Shown: positions 42,118 to 49,472 of the stretch, one piece after another
Layout: each line of letters starts with the position of its first letter
Position numbering within the stretch: the first letter of the stretch is position 1
Assembly: GCF_018417535.1 (NCBI RefSeq)
Contig: NZ_CP070977.1
Location: 620,001 to 684,000 of the forward strand
Reading direction: 5' to 3'
Length of the DNA stretch: 64,000 bases
Source: Burkholderia pyrrocinia
GTDB taxonomy: Bacteria > Pseudomonadota > Gammaproteobacteria > Burkholderiales > Burkholderiaceae
Made by a program: the position numbers and the translations under genes
Notes under the pieces: generated by a model
Told to the model about the DNA's origin: nothing
Database searches by the model: none
The model's input: the letters and a program-made list of their open reading frames with translations, nothing else

Positions 42118-42391
42118 GCGCTACTTGCCTCCAGGGTACCGGGTAGGCGCTGAGACGTTAGTTGCCAAGCTTCGGGAGTGGAGGGCAGATCCGGAGCACA
42201 ATTACCCACTTCAGACTGCCGCGAAGATTCGCGAGGCCGTCACGAGCCTGGATGGCGCCGAGCGGGCCGGATTCGAAGATTCTCTGGCACTGCTTTTCCA
42301 CATGTACGCGTTTGAGGGATGCGGGCCGCTCTTCGAGAGCTGGGACCCGATCCCCGAACTGGAGGATCCGGATTACTTGCCGACGGATTGA
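42110..42391 (+). CDS. Hypothetical prophage protein, third gene of the cassette
   Basis: A 93-residue acidic protein: MAKRYLPPGYRVGAETLVAK, YPLQTAAKIREAVTSLDGAE and the C-terminal ESWDPIPELEDPDYLPTD. The start at 42110 has a strong AAGGAGG site and overlaps the preceding gene, so it is chosen over the upstream ATG in the same frame at 42047. The family is not recognised. Confidence 0.62.
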   Translation: MAKRYLPPGYRVGAETLVAKLREWRADPEHNYPLQTAAKIREAVTSLDGAERAGFEDSLALLFHMYAFEGCGPLFESWDPIPELEDPDYLPTD

Positions 42392-42527
42392 CGTTCTGCG
42401 TTGCAACATGCCGCGCCGAATCGGTGCGGCATAATCTAATTAACCGCGCCTAGCTCGACGGGGCGAAAGCAGGGATCCCTTACCCTGTTGGCACGGTCCC
42501 TTTTAAGGATTTGCGTGCGGGAACGCA

Positions 42528-43367
42528 ATGGAAAAGAAATCCGAACTGCAATTGGCTCAATTGCCTAAATCGTTCCAGGTGGAAAAATACGATGAGTGCG
42601 CGAGTTTTAATGCGCAAGATTGGTACAGCAATCTTATGCATCGAGCGTTGCGCAAAAGCATGGCTTCGCATGGAGAATACTATGCCAATGAGTTGAAGGG
42701 AGGGGCCGATCGCGTGTTGGAGAGGCCAATTTTTCCTCGGATGAAAATTTCGGAAGGTGATGGGTTTTCGAAGAATGTATTTAAATCTCAGATTCTAGAT
42801 CAGACCGCATACGATTACCTTACAGGTGAATGGATTTTAAGAATATATGATAGCGGGGATTCATCGTATCGAGATGCATTGACAACTATGGATGAAGAAG
42901 TTCATGGTGAATCTAATTTTGGTGAGAAAGCAAGTAAAGCATATGAAAAGCTGGACGTCCCCGCGTGGAAAATGCTCACAGATCTAGGCTTTGATATATC
43001 TGGTGAGGTTCTGGTTAGCGTTGATTTGTACGCTTCTGAAGAAAAGTTGATTGAAGATTTTAGAGCGTGGCTTCGTACTACCCGAGAGAAGCTCGGTGTT
43101 CCGAATATAAAGAGAAAGTTTACTGAGGCTGATTTTGAGCGGTGGCATCAAAATAAGATATTAGGCTATCTGGATCTGACGTTTTGGGCTCATATTAATG
43201 GTTATAGATTGACAAATGAGATGATCGGCTCGGCGTTATTCCCAGACGAGTACAGCGTCAGCCTGTCAGAGCGGGTGCGTAAGGTTGTGGCGCCACTTGC
43301 GCTTTCTGCATCTAGTTCAGCGTACATCGAAGCATTGCTGTCTCAAGCGCTGAACGAAGCGGAATGA
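42528..43367 (+). CDS. AT-rich cargo gene, DUF6387-like hypothetical protein
   Basis: A 279-residue protein beginning MEKKSELQLAQLPKSFQVEK, a start (LPKxFxxEKY) that resembles DUF6387-type proteins; the match is from memory and tentative. Central motifs are YANELKGGADRVLERPIFPR, LFPDEYSVSLSERVRKVVAP and a conserved-looking W/H segment (RWHQNKILGYLDLTFWAHIN). The codons are strikingly AT-ending compared with all flanking genes, indicating recent acquisition as a moron. It has its own upstream region of about 130 bp. Function is unknown; phage-borne defence or superinfection exclusion is possible. Confidence 0.7.
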   Translation: MEKKSELQLAQLPKSFQVEKYDECASFNAQDWYSNLMHRALRKSMASHGEYYANELKGGADRVLERPIFPRMKISEGDGFSKNVFKSQILDQTAYDYLTGEWILRIYDSGDSSYRDALTTMDEEVHGESNFGEKASKAYEKLDVPAWKMLTDLGFDISGEVLVSVDLYASEEKLIEDFRAWLRTTREKLGVPNIKRKFTEADFERWHQNKILGYLDLTFWAHINGYRLTNEMIGSALFPDEYSVSLSERVRKVVAPLALSASSSAYIEALLSQALNEAE

Positions 43368-43507
43368 AAACAGAGTGGATTTTGCACCGGAATGACATAA
43401 TCAAAATTTTTGTTCCGGAAAGGATTTGAGGATTTTTCGTCCCTTTCTTACTGAGATTCACGAAACTAACATAGCTCATCGCCCAAATCTACCAACGGTG
43501 AGCGAAA

Positions 43508-43774
43508 GTGAAGAAGACAGCAGCGCCAGCCGAATCAGGCAAGCCGACCGAGCCGATCCTTCCGCGGGTCGGCCTCTCCAAGTGGGCGCAGATCGCGCCC
43601 TTTATTCCGATGTGCCGCGAGTCGTGGCGGAAGCTTGGGCTCGCCGGTAAGGCACCCCAGCCGATCCGGATGAGCCGCACGCACTCCTGCTACAGCAACG
43701 CCGAAGTACATCGCTGGCTGGCGGATCCGCTCAGCTACGTCGTGGCGCCGCAGGAAGATCGGGAGGCGGCGTGA
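43508..43774 (+). CDS. AlpA-like small DNA-binding protein
   Basis: An 88-residue protein: ILPRVGLSKWAQIAPFIPMC, RESWRKLGLAGKAPQPIRMS and SCYSNAEVHRWLADPLSYV. The last block resembles the MerR/AlpA-type helix where a tRNA-site prophage regulator reads out the wing and helix. It probably acts as an excisionase or transcription factor. The start ATG/GTG is uncertain; GTG at 43499 is also in frame. It is convergent with the leftward gene that ends at 43777. Confidence 0.65.
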   Translation: MKKTAAPAESGKPTEPILPRVGLSKWAQIAPFIPMCRESWRKLGLAGKAPQPIRMSRTHSCYSNAEVHRWLADPLSYVVAPQEDREAA

Positions 43775-43776
43775 AG

Positions 43777-44301
43777 TTAGCGACGAGCCATCGGGTTTTC
43801 GGTCCGGAGAGTCGTGATGGGCGGAAGATCCCCGGTCAGAAAACGTTCCTTGCAGACGCGACATTCATATCCGGTGAAGCTTCCCATGTACAAGTGGGGC
43901 TGCAGAGTGGATCGAAGTCCTTTCCCGTCGAAGCATGGCTGACAGAAGATGTTGAGCGGCTGAGATCGAGCTGGCGATCCTTCAGCACCAGGAACGCCGT
44001 CATCCTCGATTTGATACGCACGCAGTCCACGGCCGATGTCGACCAGAACGAGCTTTCCCCGATCCTCGATGAGCTTTTCCAGTTCGCGGACCTTCTTCTC
44101 AGCCTCGAAATATTTCTGCTGTTCCCGGAACAGCTCGCCCTGCAGCATGAAGAGACTGTCCTGAGCCTTAAGAATCTGATCGTTGAGTTGGGTGACGGTT
44201 GCCGCAAGCTCGTTGAAATCTCGCAGACCGATCGCCGCTTTGCCGAGTTCCTTCGCGGCTGTAATCGACATTACAGCTGCATTCAGAAGCGAAACGTCCA
44301 T
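43777..44301 (-). CDS. Coiled-coil zinc-ribbon prophage protein
   Basis: A 174-residue leftward protein: MDVSLLNAAVMSITAAKELG, a long coiled coil (residues about 30-78, FMLQGELFREQQKYFEAEKK), then LVDIGRGLRAYQIEDDG and a paired-cysteine ribbon CQPC (about residue 120) and CRVC (about residue 147). Similar two-part proteins are common in proteobacterial prophages beside the immunity region. Function is unknown; a regulatory or host-takeover role is possible. It is the only leftward gene between the integrase and the replication operon. Confidence 0.75.
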   Translation of the reverse strand: MDVSLLNAAVMSITAAKELGKAAIGLRDFNELAATVTQLNDQILKAQDSLFMLQGELFREQQKYFEAEKKVRELEKLIEDRGKLVLVDIGRGLRAYQIEDDGVPGAEGSPARSQPLNIFCQPCFDGKGLRSTLQPHLYMGSFTGYECRVCKERFLTGDLPPITTLRTENPMARR

Positions 44302-44393
44302 GGGAATCCCCCGGATAGTGGTCTATGTGGTTGTCGCGATCACGATTCTACTGCCGGTGCGGATTCCCACCTGAAAGACGGGGGATCGACGTG

Positions 44394-44741
44394 ATGCTGC
44401 ACACGAACATTGCCGACAAGTTCCTGATCGTAGCGGCAGTCTCCTTGATCGAAAAGTTCAAGAACACCACGCAGTTGATCGGTTTCTCAGGACGGGTTGA
44501 GGTGGTTTCCGGTACGACGACTACAAGGCTTTCGTCCACCTCCAGCAAAGTGTTGGCGGTCTTGGTTGGCGGGCTTGGAGCGGTGCAGTGGGGTCTCTTA
44601 AACCGACATCTCCGCTCGGGGTCGCCGGTCGAAGAGAAGATAATTGACCGTGGACAGTGGCTAGGCTTGATTCGGACCACTATCACTCACTGCGGCTGGC
44701 GATGCTCCCTTGCACCGAAAATGCAAGGGAAACCGAGTTAG
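44394..44741 (+). CDS. Possible small prophage protein
   Basis: A 115-residue frame: MLHTNIADKFLIVAAVSLIE, KFKNTTQLIGFSGRVEVVSG, then VLAVLVGGLGAVQWGLL. GGGGGA lies eight bases before the ATG and the first 60 codons show normal C/G-ending use. The end overlaps the inverted repeat at 44707-44729, and an antisense frame (44348-44686) is also open, so the call is weak. Confidence 0.35.
   Translation: MLHTNIADKFLIVAAVSLIEKFKNTTQLIGFSGRVEVVSGTTTTRLSSTSSKVLAVLVGGLGAVQWGLLNRHLRSGSPVEEKIIDRGQWLGLIRTTITHCGWRCSLAPKMQGKPS
44707..44729. promoter_or_regulatory. Inverted repeat CCCTTGCA-N7-TGCAAGGG
   Basis: A perfect 8-bp inverted repeat with a seven-base centre, upstream of the structured RNA. It could be a phage repressor operator or an RNA hairpin. 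No T run follows, so it is not a typical terminator. Confidence 0.45.
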
Positions 44742-44749
44742 CCTATATA

Positions 44750-44768
44750 CATCGACCGCCAATCGATG
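44750..44768. promoter_or_regulatory. Inverted repeat CATCGA-N7-TCGATG
   Basis: A perfect 6-bp inverted repeat overlapping a possible -10 box (TATATA at 44744-44749) just upstream of the structured RNA. It may be an operator for that transcript. Confidence 0.4.
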
Positions 44769-44769
44769 G

Positions 44770-44875
44770 ACAGAGAGGGAAGCCCCGCTTGGGGAGAGTT
44801 GAGGTAAGCCGAACCCTCCGGCAAACCGAACCGGCTTGGCCGCCGGCAGCTTTCCCCAAGCGGGGTTTTTGTTTT
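44770..44875 (+). ncRNA. Candidate C4-type phage antisense RNA with terminator
   Basis: CCCCGCTTGGGGA (44783-44795) pairs perfectly with TCCCCAAGCGGGG (44853-44865) and is followed by TTTTTGTTTT. The 57-base interior has its own stem AAGCCG / CGGCTT (44806-44811 and 44832-44837), and CCGAACCC and CCGCCGGCAG blocks. There is no ribosome site or start. The overall form, phage control-region location and size recall C4 antisense RNAs of P1/P7 and other phages, which block an antirepressor mRNA. The CTTTCCC segment (44850-44856) is complementary to GGGAAAG in the ribosome site of the gene at 44912. Identity as C4 is tentative; a structured RNA ending in a terminator is well supported. Confidence 0.55.
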
Positions 44876-44911
44876 GTCTAATTCGCACTGCTTAGGAAGT
44901 GGTGGGAAAGG

Positions 44912-45121
44912 ATGGCAGGTATGAGACGCGTTAAAGATGATCGGTCAGTTGTTGATGACGAGGCGCGAGAGAAGCGTATCGCCGAACTCGGGCGCTTGAT
45001 CGAAGCGTCGTGTGATCCGGACACGCGTCGACAGCGCTGGCTCGAGATGCAGGCCGAGATCTCTGCAAGGAGTTCTGCCCAGATTGCTCGGATGGAGCGC
45101 GCGCGGGGGCTGAGCCAATGA
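44912..45121 (+). CDS. Small hypothetical prophage protein
   Basis: A 69-residue charged helical protein: MAGMRRVKDDRSVVDDEARE, KRIAELGRLIEASCDPDTRR and SARSSAQIARMERARGLSQ. The alternative start at 44921 has a GGCAGG site. It ends with a four-base overlap with the next small ORF. It is the first gene of the replication operon, and its ribosome site is a candidate target of the upstream RNA. Confidence 0.62.
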   Translation: MAGMRRVKDDRSVVDDEAREKRIAELGRLIEASCDPDTRRQRWLEMQAEISARSSAQIARMERARGLSQ

Positions 45122-45225
45122 AAACGCTTCTCAAGCGCACCTTGCTGTGGGCATACGGCGCGGGCCTCTTGTCGCTGCAAACCACGCAGCGCGTCTATGA
45201 CTTCTTCCGTCTGTCGAGGCACTGA
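45118..45225 (+). CDS. 35-residue prophage mini-protein
   Basis: MKTLLKRTLLWAYGAGLLSL continues TTQRVYDFFRLSRH. The ATG overlaps the preceding stop (ATGA) and its TGA overlaps the next ATG (TGATG at 45223-45227), so it is embedded in the translational chain. It has a basic N-terminus, a hydrophobic middle and an arginine-rich end, as in a small membrane-associated peptide. Function is unknown. Confidence 0.6.
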   Translation: MKTLLKRTLLWAYGAGLLSLQTTQRVYDFFRLSRH

Positions 45226-46079
45226 TGGCTGCCACCGATTACCTGCTCGATCTCGGGCATCCCGTTGCGTACTACCCGGGCCTTGTGAAGCACCTCGGCA
45301 GCGTCAACGCCGTCCTTTTCTTCAGCCAGATTTTCTATTGGCAGGACAAGGCCGCGTCCGAGCTCGGCGTGTACAAGACCGTCGAGGAAATCGAGACTGA
45401 GACGGGCATGACTTATCGGGAGCAGGCCACGGCCCGGAAGCAACTGGTCGAGCGTGGCGTGCTGATCGAGACGAACAAGCGGCTCGAACATCGCGTCTAC
45501 TACCGAATCGACTTGGTTCGTTTGAACGAGATGCTGGAATCCGCGAACTGCGGAAAGCGCATTTCGGGGGAGGCTGATTCCGCAGTCCGCGGGGCAGCGA
45601 AAGCGCAAGTCGTTAATAAGACAAAGACTACTACAGAGACTACATCAAAGAGTACGGCTGACACGTCAGCCAAGCGCGATGTCGTTGACGAAAAGTTCGA
45701 TGAAGCATGGCGGCAGTATCCGAAGCGTGAAGGCTCGAATTCGAAGCAGGCTGCGCAGCGGGCATGGAATGCTCGGATCCGTGAAGGCATCGATCCGGAT
45801 GTGCTGGCCGCTGCGGTTGTGGGCTACGCAGCGGCGATGAAGGCTGCAGGGAACATCGGCACGCCGTACGTCAAGCAGGCGTCGACGTTCTTCGGTCGTG
45901 ATCGGCATTTCGAGGAGTACGCAAAGCCGAGTGCAAAGGGGGATCTCTTCGACGGCGGCGCGGTTCCGTGGTGGAAGGCCGCGGGCTTCACGTACCAGTG
46001 GCAGGCCACCAATGCCGGTTGCAGCGAGCGATCTGCGCACCTCTGGGCGAACGGCGTCCGGACGGGGGTGCCCGCATGA
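45225..46079 (+). CDS. Phage replication-initiation-like protein
   Basis: A 284-residue protein. The N-terminal winged helix (LGSVNAVLFFSQIFYWQDKA, YKTVEEIETETGMTYREQAT, ARKQLVERGVLIETNKRLEH) is followed by a low-complexity Thr/Lys linker (about 125-145) and a C-terminal domain (FDEAWRQYPKREGSNSKQAA, GTPYVKQASTFFGRDRHFEE) typical of phage replication proteins that load a helicase. It lies directly upstream of the helicase gene with an ATGA overlap. It probably binds the phage origin. Confidence 0.8.
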   Translation: MAATDYLLDLGHPVAYYPGLVKHLGSVNAVLFFSQIFYWQDKAASELGVYKTVEEIETETGMTYREQATARKQLVERGVLIETNKRLEHRVYYRIDLVRLNEMLESANCGKRISGEADSAVRGAAKAQVVNKTKTTTETTSKSTADTSAKRDVVDEKFDEAWRQYPKREGSNSKQAAQRAWNARIREGIDPDVLAAAVVGYAAAMKAAGNIGTPYVKQASTFFGRDRHFEEYAKPSAKGDLFDGGAVPWWKAAGFTYQWQATNAGCSERSAHLWANGVRTGVPA

Positions 46080-47863
46080 ACGCGCGCGAACTCGCCGAGC
46101 TGCTGGCGGAGAACGCGCAAACGATCGCCGAGTACCTGCTGCCGAACGGCCGCAAGTCGGGCAAGGAATGGAAAACCGGTAGCACGGCCGGCGAGAAAGG
46201 CCAGAGCCTGTCGGTATGCCTTGGCGGCGCGAAGCGGGGCGTATGGAAGGATTTCGCCAGTGGCGAGGCAGGCGATCTGCTCGATCTCTGGTGCGCGTGC
46301 CGGTCGCTGTCCGTAGCAGACGCAATGCGCGAGGCAAAGCAGTTCCTCGGCGTGCGGGACGACATGCCGAAGCGGCTGGCTCCGACGTACCAACGTCCGG
46401 CACGGCCAAAGGCGACGAGGCCGACGAGCCTGCTGGACGAATGGTTCAACGGCCGCAGGATCACGCCTGAAACCGTAAAGGCGTTTCAGATCGCCGAGCA
46501 GACCAACGGGCCGAAGACGCACATCGTCTTCCCGTACCTCCGCGGCGGCGAACTGATCAACGCCAAGTACCGGAACATCGCGGACAAGAAGGACATGCGG
46601 CAGGAGGCCGGCGCCGAGCCGTGCCTGTTCGGCTGGAACCTGATCGACCCCGGCGTGCGCGTGATCGCGATCGCAGAAGGGGAGATCGACGCCATGACGC
46701 TGCACCAGGTCGGGATTCCCGCGCTGTCCGTGAACGCCGGTGCCGGCAATCACCAGTGGATCGACAGCGATTGGGAGCGCCTGGAGCGTTTCAGCGAAAT
46801 CCTGCTCTGCTTCGACAACGACGAGGCCGGCCGCAAAGGGGCGCACGAGGTCGCGAACCGCCTCGGTATCGAGCGCTGCCGTGTCGTGTTCTTCGGCGAG
46901 TCGAATGACGCGAACGACTACCTGCTTGCCGGCGCTACGCCTGAAGATTTCCGCCGCTGCTGCGATCAGGCGTCGGGCTTCGATCCGGACGAGCTCAAGT
47001 CGATCGAGCGCTTCTGGTCGAACGTCAAGTCGATGTTCTATCCGGCGTACGAGGACGAGAACTGGCCTTATCTATCGTTCTGCGGTCGCAACGAACTCTG
47101 GTTCGAGTTCCGTCCCGGCGAGGTGACGGTCTGGACGGGTATCAACGGCCATGGCAAGTCATTGCTGCTCGGGCAGGTGCTGATCGGCTTGATGTGCCAG
47201 GGGGAGCGCTCGTGTGTGTTCTCTGGCGAGATGAAGCCGGAGATGCAGGGCAAGCGGATCGCAAAGCAACTGGGGGGCCTGGATCGACCGTCACCCGATT
47301 ACCTCGATCATATGGGGACGTGGCTGCGCGACCGGATGTGGGTGTTCGATCTCGTTGGGGTCGCGGCAATCGAGCGTTTGGTGACGGTCTTCACGTACGG
47401 GTTCAAGCGCTACGGGATCCGCCACTTCGTGATCGACAGCCTGATGATGACCGATGTCCCGGAGGACGGTCACGGTGCGATGACGGCGCAGAAGGAGGCT
47501 ATGCGGATGCTCGCCAACTTCGCGCGCCAATACAACGTCCACGTGCACCTGGTCGCTCACCCGCGCAAGGGGCAGGACGAAAGGCGTAGTCCCGGGAAGA
47601 TGGATGTCGGCGGCAGCGGAAAGATCACGGATGCCGCGGACAACGTGTTTTCGGTGTGGTCGGCGCAGAAGGATCAGGATGACCAAAGTGTCGACGAACC
47701 GGACGCATTCCTCACGCTTCTGAAGGCACGAAACGGAGAAACGCAGCGCCGGTCGCTCGCGCTGTTCTTCAACCGCGACTGCATGCAGTTCGGGCCGAGC
47801 GAGAGTCGCCGGCCGTTCGTGTACCTGCCGTTCAGTCAGGCCGGGACGACGGAGGTCGCGTGA
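46076..47863 (+). CDS. TOPRIM-DnaB-like primase-helicase
   Basis: A 595-residue protein with a primase-type N-terminal half and a helicase C-terminal half. The TOPRIM acidic motifs are VIAIAEGEIDAMTLHQ and LCFDNDEAGRKGAHEVANRL. The helicase has Walker A VWTGINGHGKSLLLGQV, Walker B IRHFVIDSLMMTDVP and a DnaB-like region VHLVAHPRKGQDERRSPGKM with GSGKITDAADNVFSVW. No clear CHC2 zinc finger is present. It unwinds and may prime phage DNA, like T7 gp4 and Twinkle proteins. It overlaps both neighbours by ATGA. Confidence 0.9.
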   Translation: MNARELAELLAENAQTIAEYLLPNGRKSGKEWKTGSTAGEKGQSLSVCLGGAKRGVWKDFASGEAGDLLDLWCACRSLSVADAMREAKQFLGVRDDMPKRLAPTYQRPARPKATRPTSLLDEWFNGRRITPETVKAFQIAEQTNGPKTHIVFPYLRGGELINAKYRNIADKKDMRQEAGAEPCLFGWNLIDPGVRVIAIAEGEIDAMTLHQVGIPALSVNAGAGNHQWIDSDWERLERFSEILLCFDNDEAGRKGAHEVANRLGIERCRVVFFGESNDANDYLLAGATPEDFRRCCDQASGFDPDELKSIERFWSNVKSMFYPAYEDENWPYLSFCGRNELWFEFRPGEVTVWTGINGHGKSLLLGQVLIGLMCQGERSCVFSGEMKPEMQGKRIAKQLGGLDRPSPDYLDHMGTWLRDRMWVFDLVGVAAIERLVTVFTYGFKRYGIRHFVIDSLMMTDVPEDGHGAMTAQKEAMRMLANFARQYNVHVHLVAHPRKGQDERRSPGKMDVGGSGKITDAADNVFSVWSAQKDQDDQSVDEPDAFLTLLKARNGETQRRSLALFFNRDCMQFGPSESRRPFVYLPFSQAGTTEVA

Positions 47864-48213
47864 AGCAGATTGAACGTGACGGTTCCCCGCAGCGCCAGAT
47901 CTGCGCTCTGCTCGAGCGCGTGGGCGCCATGACGATCAACGAGTTGGCCGAGGCCCGTGGGATTCATCCGCGCGCTACTGCGCGTCAACTCGACGCGTTA
48001 TCCGAGTCGGGATTCGTTCGAGCGTCTGGAACACCGAAGCGATATACGCGTACCGCCAAGCCGATCCCTGCCGTCGTGCCTCTGACGCCGAAGGCCGCAC
48101 GCATTGCTGAGCGCCGGCGGCGCGATGAGGTGGCAGTTTCGGCGCCGTTCCGGATCCCGGAGCCGACGGAACTCGACCGAGTGATGTTGTCCTGGACAGG
48201 AGCGCTCGCGTGA
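47860..48213 (+). CDS. Winged-helix phage protein
   Basis: A 117-residue protein with a winged helix (RQICALLERVGAMTINELAE, GIHPRATARQLDALSESGFV) and a basic C-terminus (LTPKAARIAERRRRDEVAVS). It overlaps the helicase stop by four bases and the next winged-helix gene by four. A transcriptional switch role in the replication operon is inferred. Confidence 0.72.
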   Translation: MKQIERDGSPQRQICALLERVGAMTINELAEARGIHPRATARQLDALSESGFVRASGTPKRYTRTAKPIPAVVPLTPKAARIAERRRRDEVAVSAPFRIPEPTELDRVMLSWTGALA

Positions 48214-48563
48214 TCTCGCTGCGCAACCTGTCCAATCCGGATCTGGTCGGACATCGCATCTGCGGCCTGCTGGAGCAGCAGGGGATGCTTACCCAGGCGA
48301 GTCTCGGTTTGCAGATCGGTGTGCCCCGCGGGACGATCTCGAAATACCTCACGGCGTTGACCGATGAAGGCTATACGTACATCGCCAACTCCATCTCCTA
48401 CTCCAAATCGAGCGGACCAAAGGGTATCAGGCGCGGCGTAATCCTGCTCTACGCCAGGACGAACAAACCGCTGCCGACCATTCGCGAAAATCGCGACGAG
48501 GTTACTCCGGCCGAATTGCACCGGATCATGTGCGGGATCGTCCAGCGCGGGAAACAGCTTTAA
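48210..48563 (+). CDS. Winged-helix phage protein (second copy type)
   Basis: A 117-residue protein with a similar fold: VGHRICGLLEQQGMLTQASL, IGVPRGTISKYLTALTDEGY, and a C-terminal EVTPAELHRIMCGIVQRGKQ. It has the same length and a similar helix layout to the preceding gene, so the two may be distant paralogues. It is the last tightly coupled gene of the replication operon. Confidence 0.72.
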   Translation: MISLRNLSNPDLVGHRICGLLEQQGMLTQASLGLQIGVPRGTISKYLTALTDEGYTYIANSISYSKSSGPKGIRRGVILLYARTNKPLPTIRENRDEVTPAELHRIMCGIVQRGKQL

Positions 48564-48624
48564 CGTGGTCGCGTCTCCTTCACTACGGTGATTCGCCCGG
48601 CACGTCCGGGCATTCTTTTCTGGA

Positions 48625-48843
48625 ATGCGCCTCGAATCCTCCATCTGTCCGCAATGCAAGCGCCTCTGGCGACTGAACATCGTCGCCATGCTGCGTGAAG
48701 CCAAAGGGAAGAGATGGGTGTGCCGCGTCTGCCAGATCGCCAACGAAGCAGATGCCGCAAATAGGCAGCGCGGGATAGAAGAAACGCCAGACGGGGGCCC
48801 ATTAGCCCAGGCCCGAACAACTGGTGTCGCGCCAGCTCGATAA
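48625..48843 (+). CDS. Small zinc-ribbon-like protein
   Basis: A 72-residue protein with two CxxC pairs, CPQC (about residue 8) and CRVC (about residue 33), set in MRLESSICPQCKRLWRLNIV and RWVCRVCQIANEADAAN. This is a plausible zinc ribbon. No strong ribosome site is seen and the C-terminal part is low complexity. Confidence 0.5.
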   Translation: MRLESSICPQCKRLWRLNIVAMLREAKGKRWVCRVCQIANEADAANRQRGIEETPDGGPLAQARTTGVAPAR

Positions 48844-48853
48844 ACGTGGCTGA

Positions 48854-48946
48854 ATGGCGGAGAAGCACCGCCAGGACCGACCGGAATGGCTGAACGCACC
48901 AAGGCGCAGCAGGTCGACCAAGCCGGATATACCCGCCGCGGCCTAG
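48854..48946 (+). CDS. Possible 30-residue basic peptide
   Basis: A short frame MAEKHRQDRPEWLNAPRRSR followed by STKPDIPAAA. Composition is plausible for a phage mini-protein, but it overlaps another open frame starting at 48886 and has no clear ribosome site. Confidence 0.22.
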   Translation: MAEKHRQDRPEWLNAPRRSRSTKPDIPAAA

Positions 48947-49005
48947 CAACGCTTCAAAAAAAGCGGGTGGGAGGTTGCGCCCTTTCCATCGGTCCGGAGC
49001 TGAAC

Positions 49006-49185
49006 ATGATCGCGTACGCCATCTTCACATCTGACGGCACACTGCTTGCCACAATCTCGACGCCGACTCCGCCGACGCTCGAGCAGATAGCGGACTACTG
49101 CGCGGAAATCAACGGATTCGCCGATCGCGACGAATGGATGTACGAGGCACGCATTGGTGAGATCACCTACGCGCCCGTCCATTGA
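49006..49185 (+). CDS. Small hypothetical prophage protein
   Basis: A 59-residue protein, MIAYAIFTSDGTLLATISTP, then IADYCAEINGFADRDEWMYE. The ATG at 49006 follows GGAG with good spacing. The frame is open from 48886 but the upstream part is basic and unlikely to be coding. The family is not recognised. Confidence 0.5.
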   Translation: MIAYAIFTSDGTLLATISTPTPPTLEQIADYCAEINGFADRDEWMYEARIGEITYAPVH

Positions 49186-49193
49186 TTGGTGCT

Positions 49194-49472
49194 TCAGATC
49201 GACCAACCGAGCTTATCCGCGAGAGAACGGTATGCATTCGCGAGCGCTGCGGCGGCTTCACGATCTACGAACGGCTTCGGGTCACATAGCACCCCAGTCT
49301 GGAATCCACCCGATGCCCGCTGTTGCGATCGCTGAACTGCGGCGCGGTACTGCTCACCAATGAGGGCTTCAAGGTCATCGCGGATCGACGAGTTGCGCTT
49401 CGCCAGTTCAATGAAGATCGTCTCCAGCGCAGTCAGTCGCGCTTCGGTTTCATGGTCCACGGTCTGCTCCAT
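49194..49472 (-). CDS. Small leftward hypothetical protein
   Basis: A 92-residue helical protein: MEQTVDHETEARLTALETIF, IELAKRNSSIRDDLEALIGE, PFVDREAAAALANAYRSLAD. It is one of two leftward genes in the element and converges with the preceding small gene. It may be a lysogeny-expressed cargo gene. The start at 49472 is chosen over 49562 because the upstream part is serine/arginine-rich. Confidence 0.5.
   Translation of the reverse strand: MEQTVDHETEARLTALETIFIELAKRNSSIRDDLEALIGEQYRAAVQRSQQRASGGFQTGVLCDPKPFVDREAAAALANAYRSLADKLGWSI

Larger units (their letters stand above)
44302..44911. other. Prophage control region
   Basis: This 610-bp divergent stretch separates the leftward coiled-coil gene from the rightward replication operon. 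It holds a possible small coding frame (44394-44741), two inverted repeats (44707-44729 and 44750-44768) and a structured RNA element (44770-44875). No CI- or Cro-like protein was found in any frame. Confidence 0.55.

Noticed and set aside
44348..44686. Minus-strand frame in the prophage control region as a possible repressor
   Set aside because: No helix-turn-helix and Pro/Ser/Thr/Val-rich composition; the opposite frame shows better codon use, though neither is certain.
46076..47863. Host DnaB or DnaG gene
   Set aside because: TOPRIM and helicase domains are fused and the gene is coupled to phage replication genes, so it is a phage primase-helicase.
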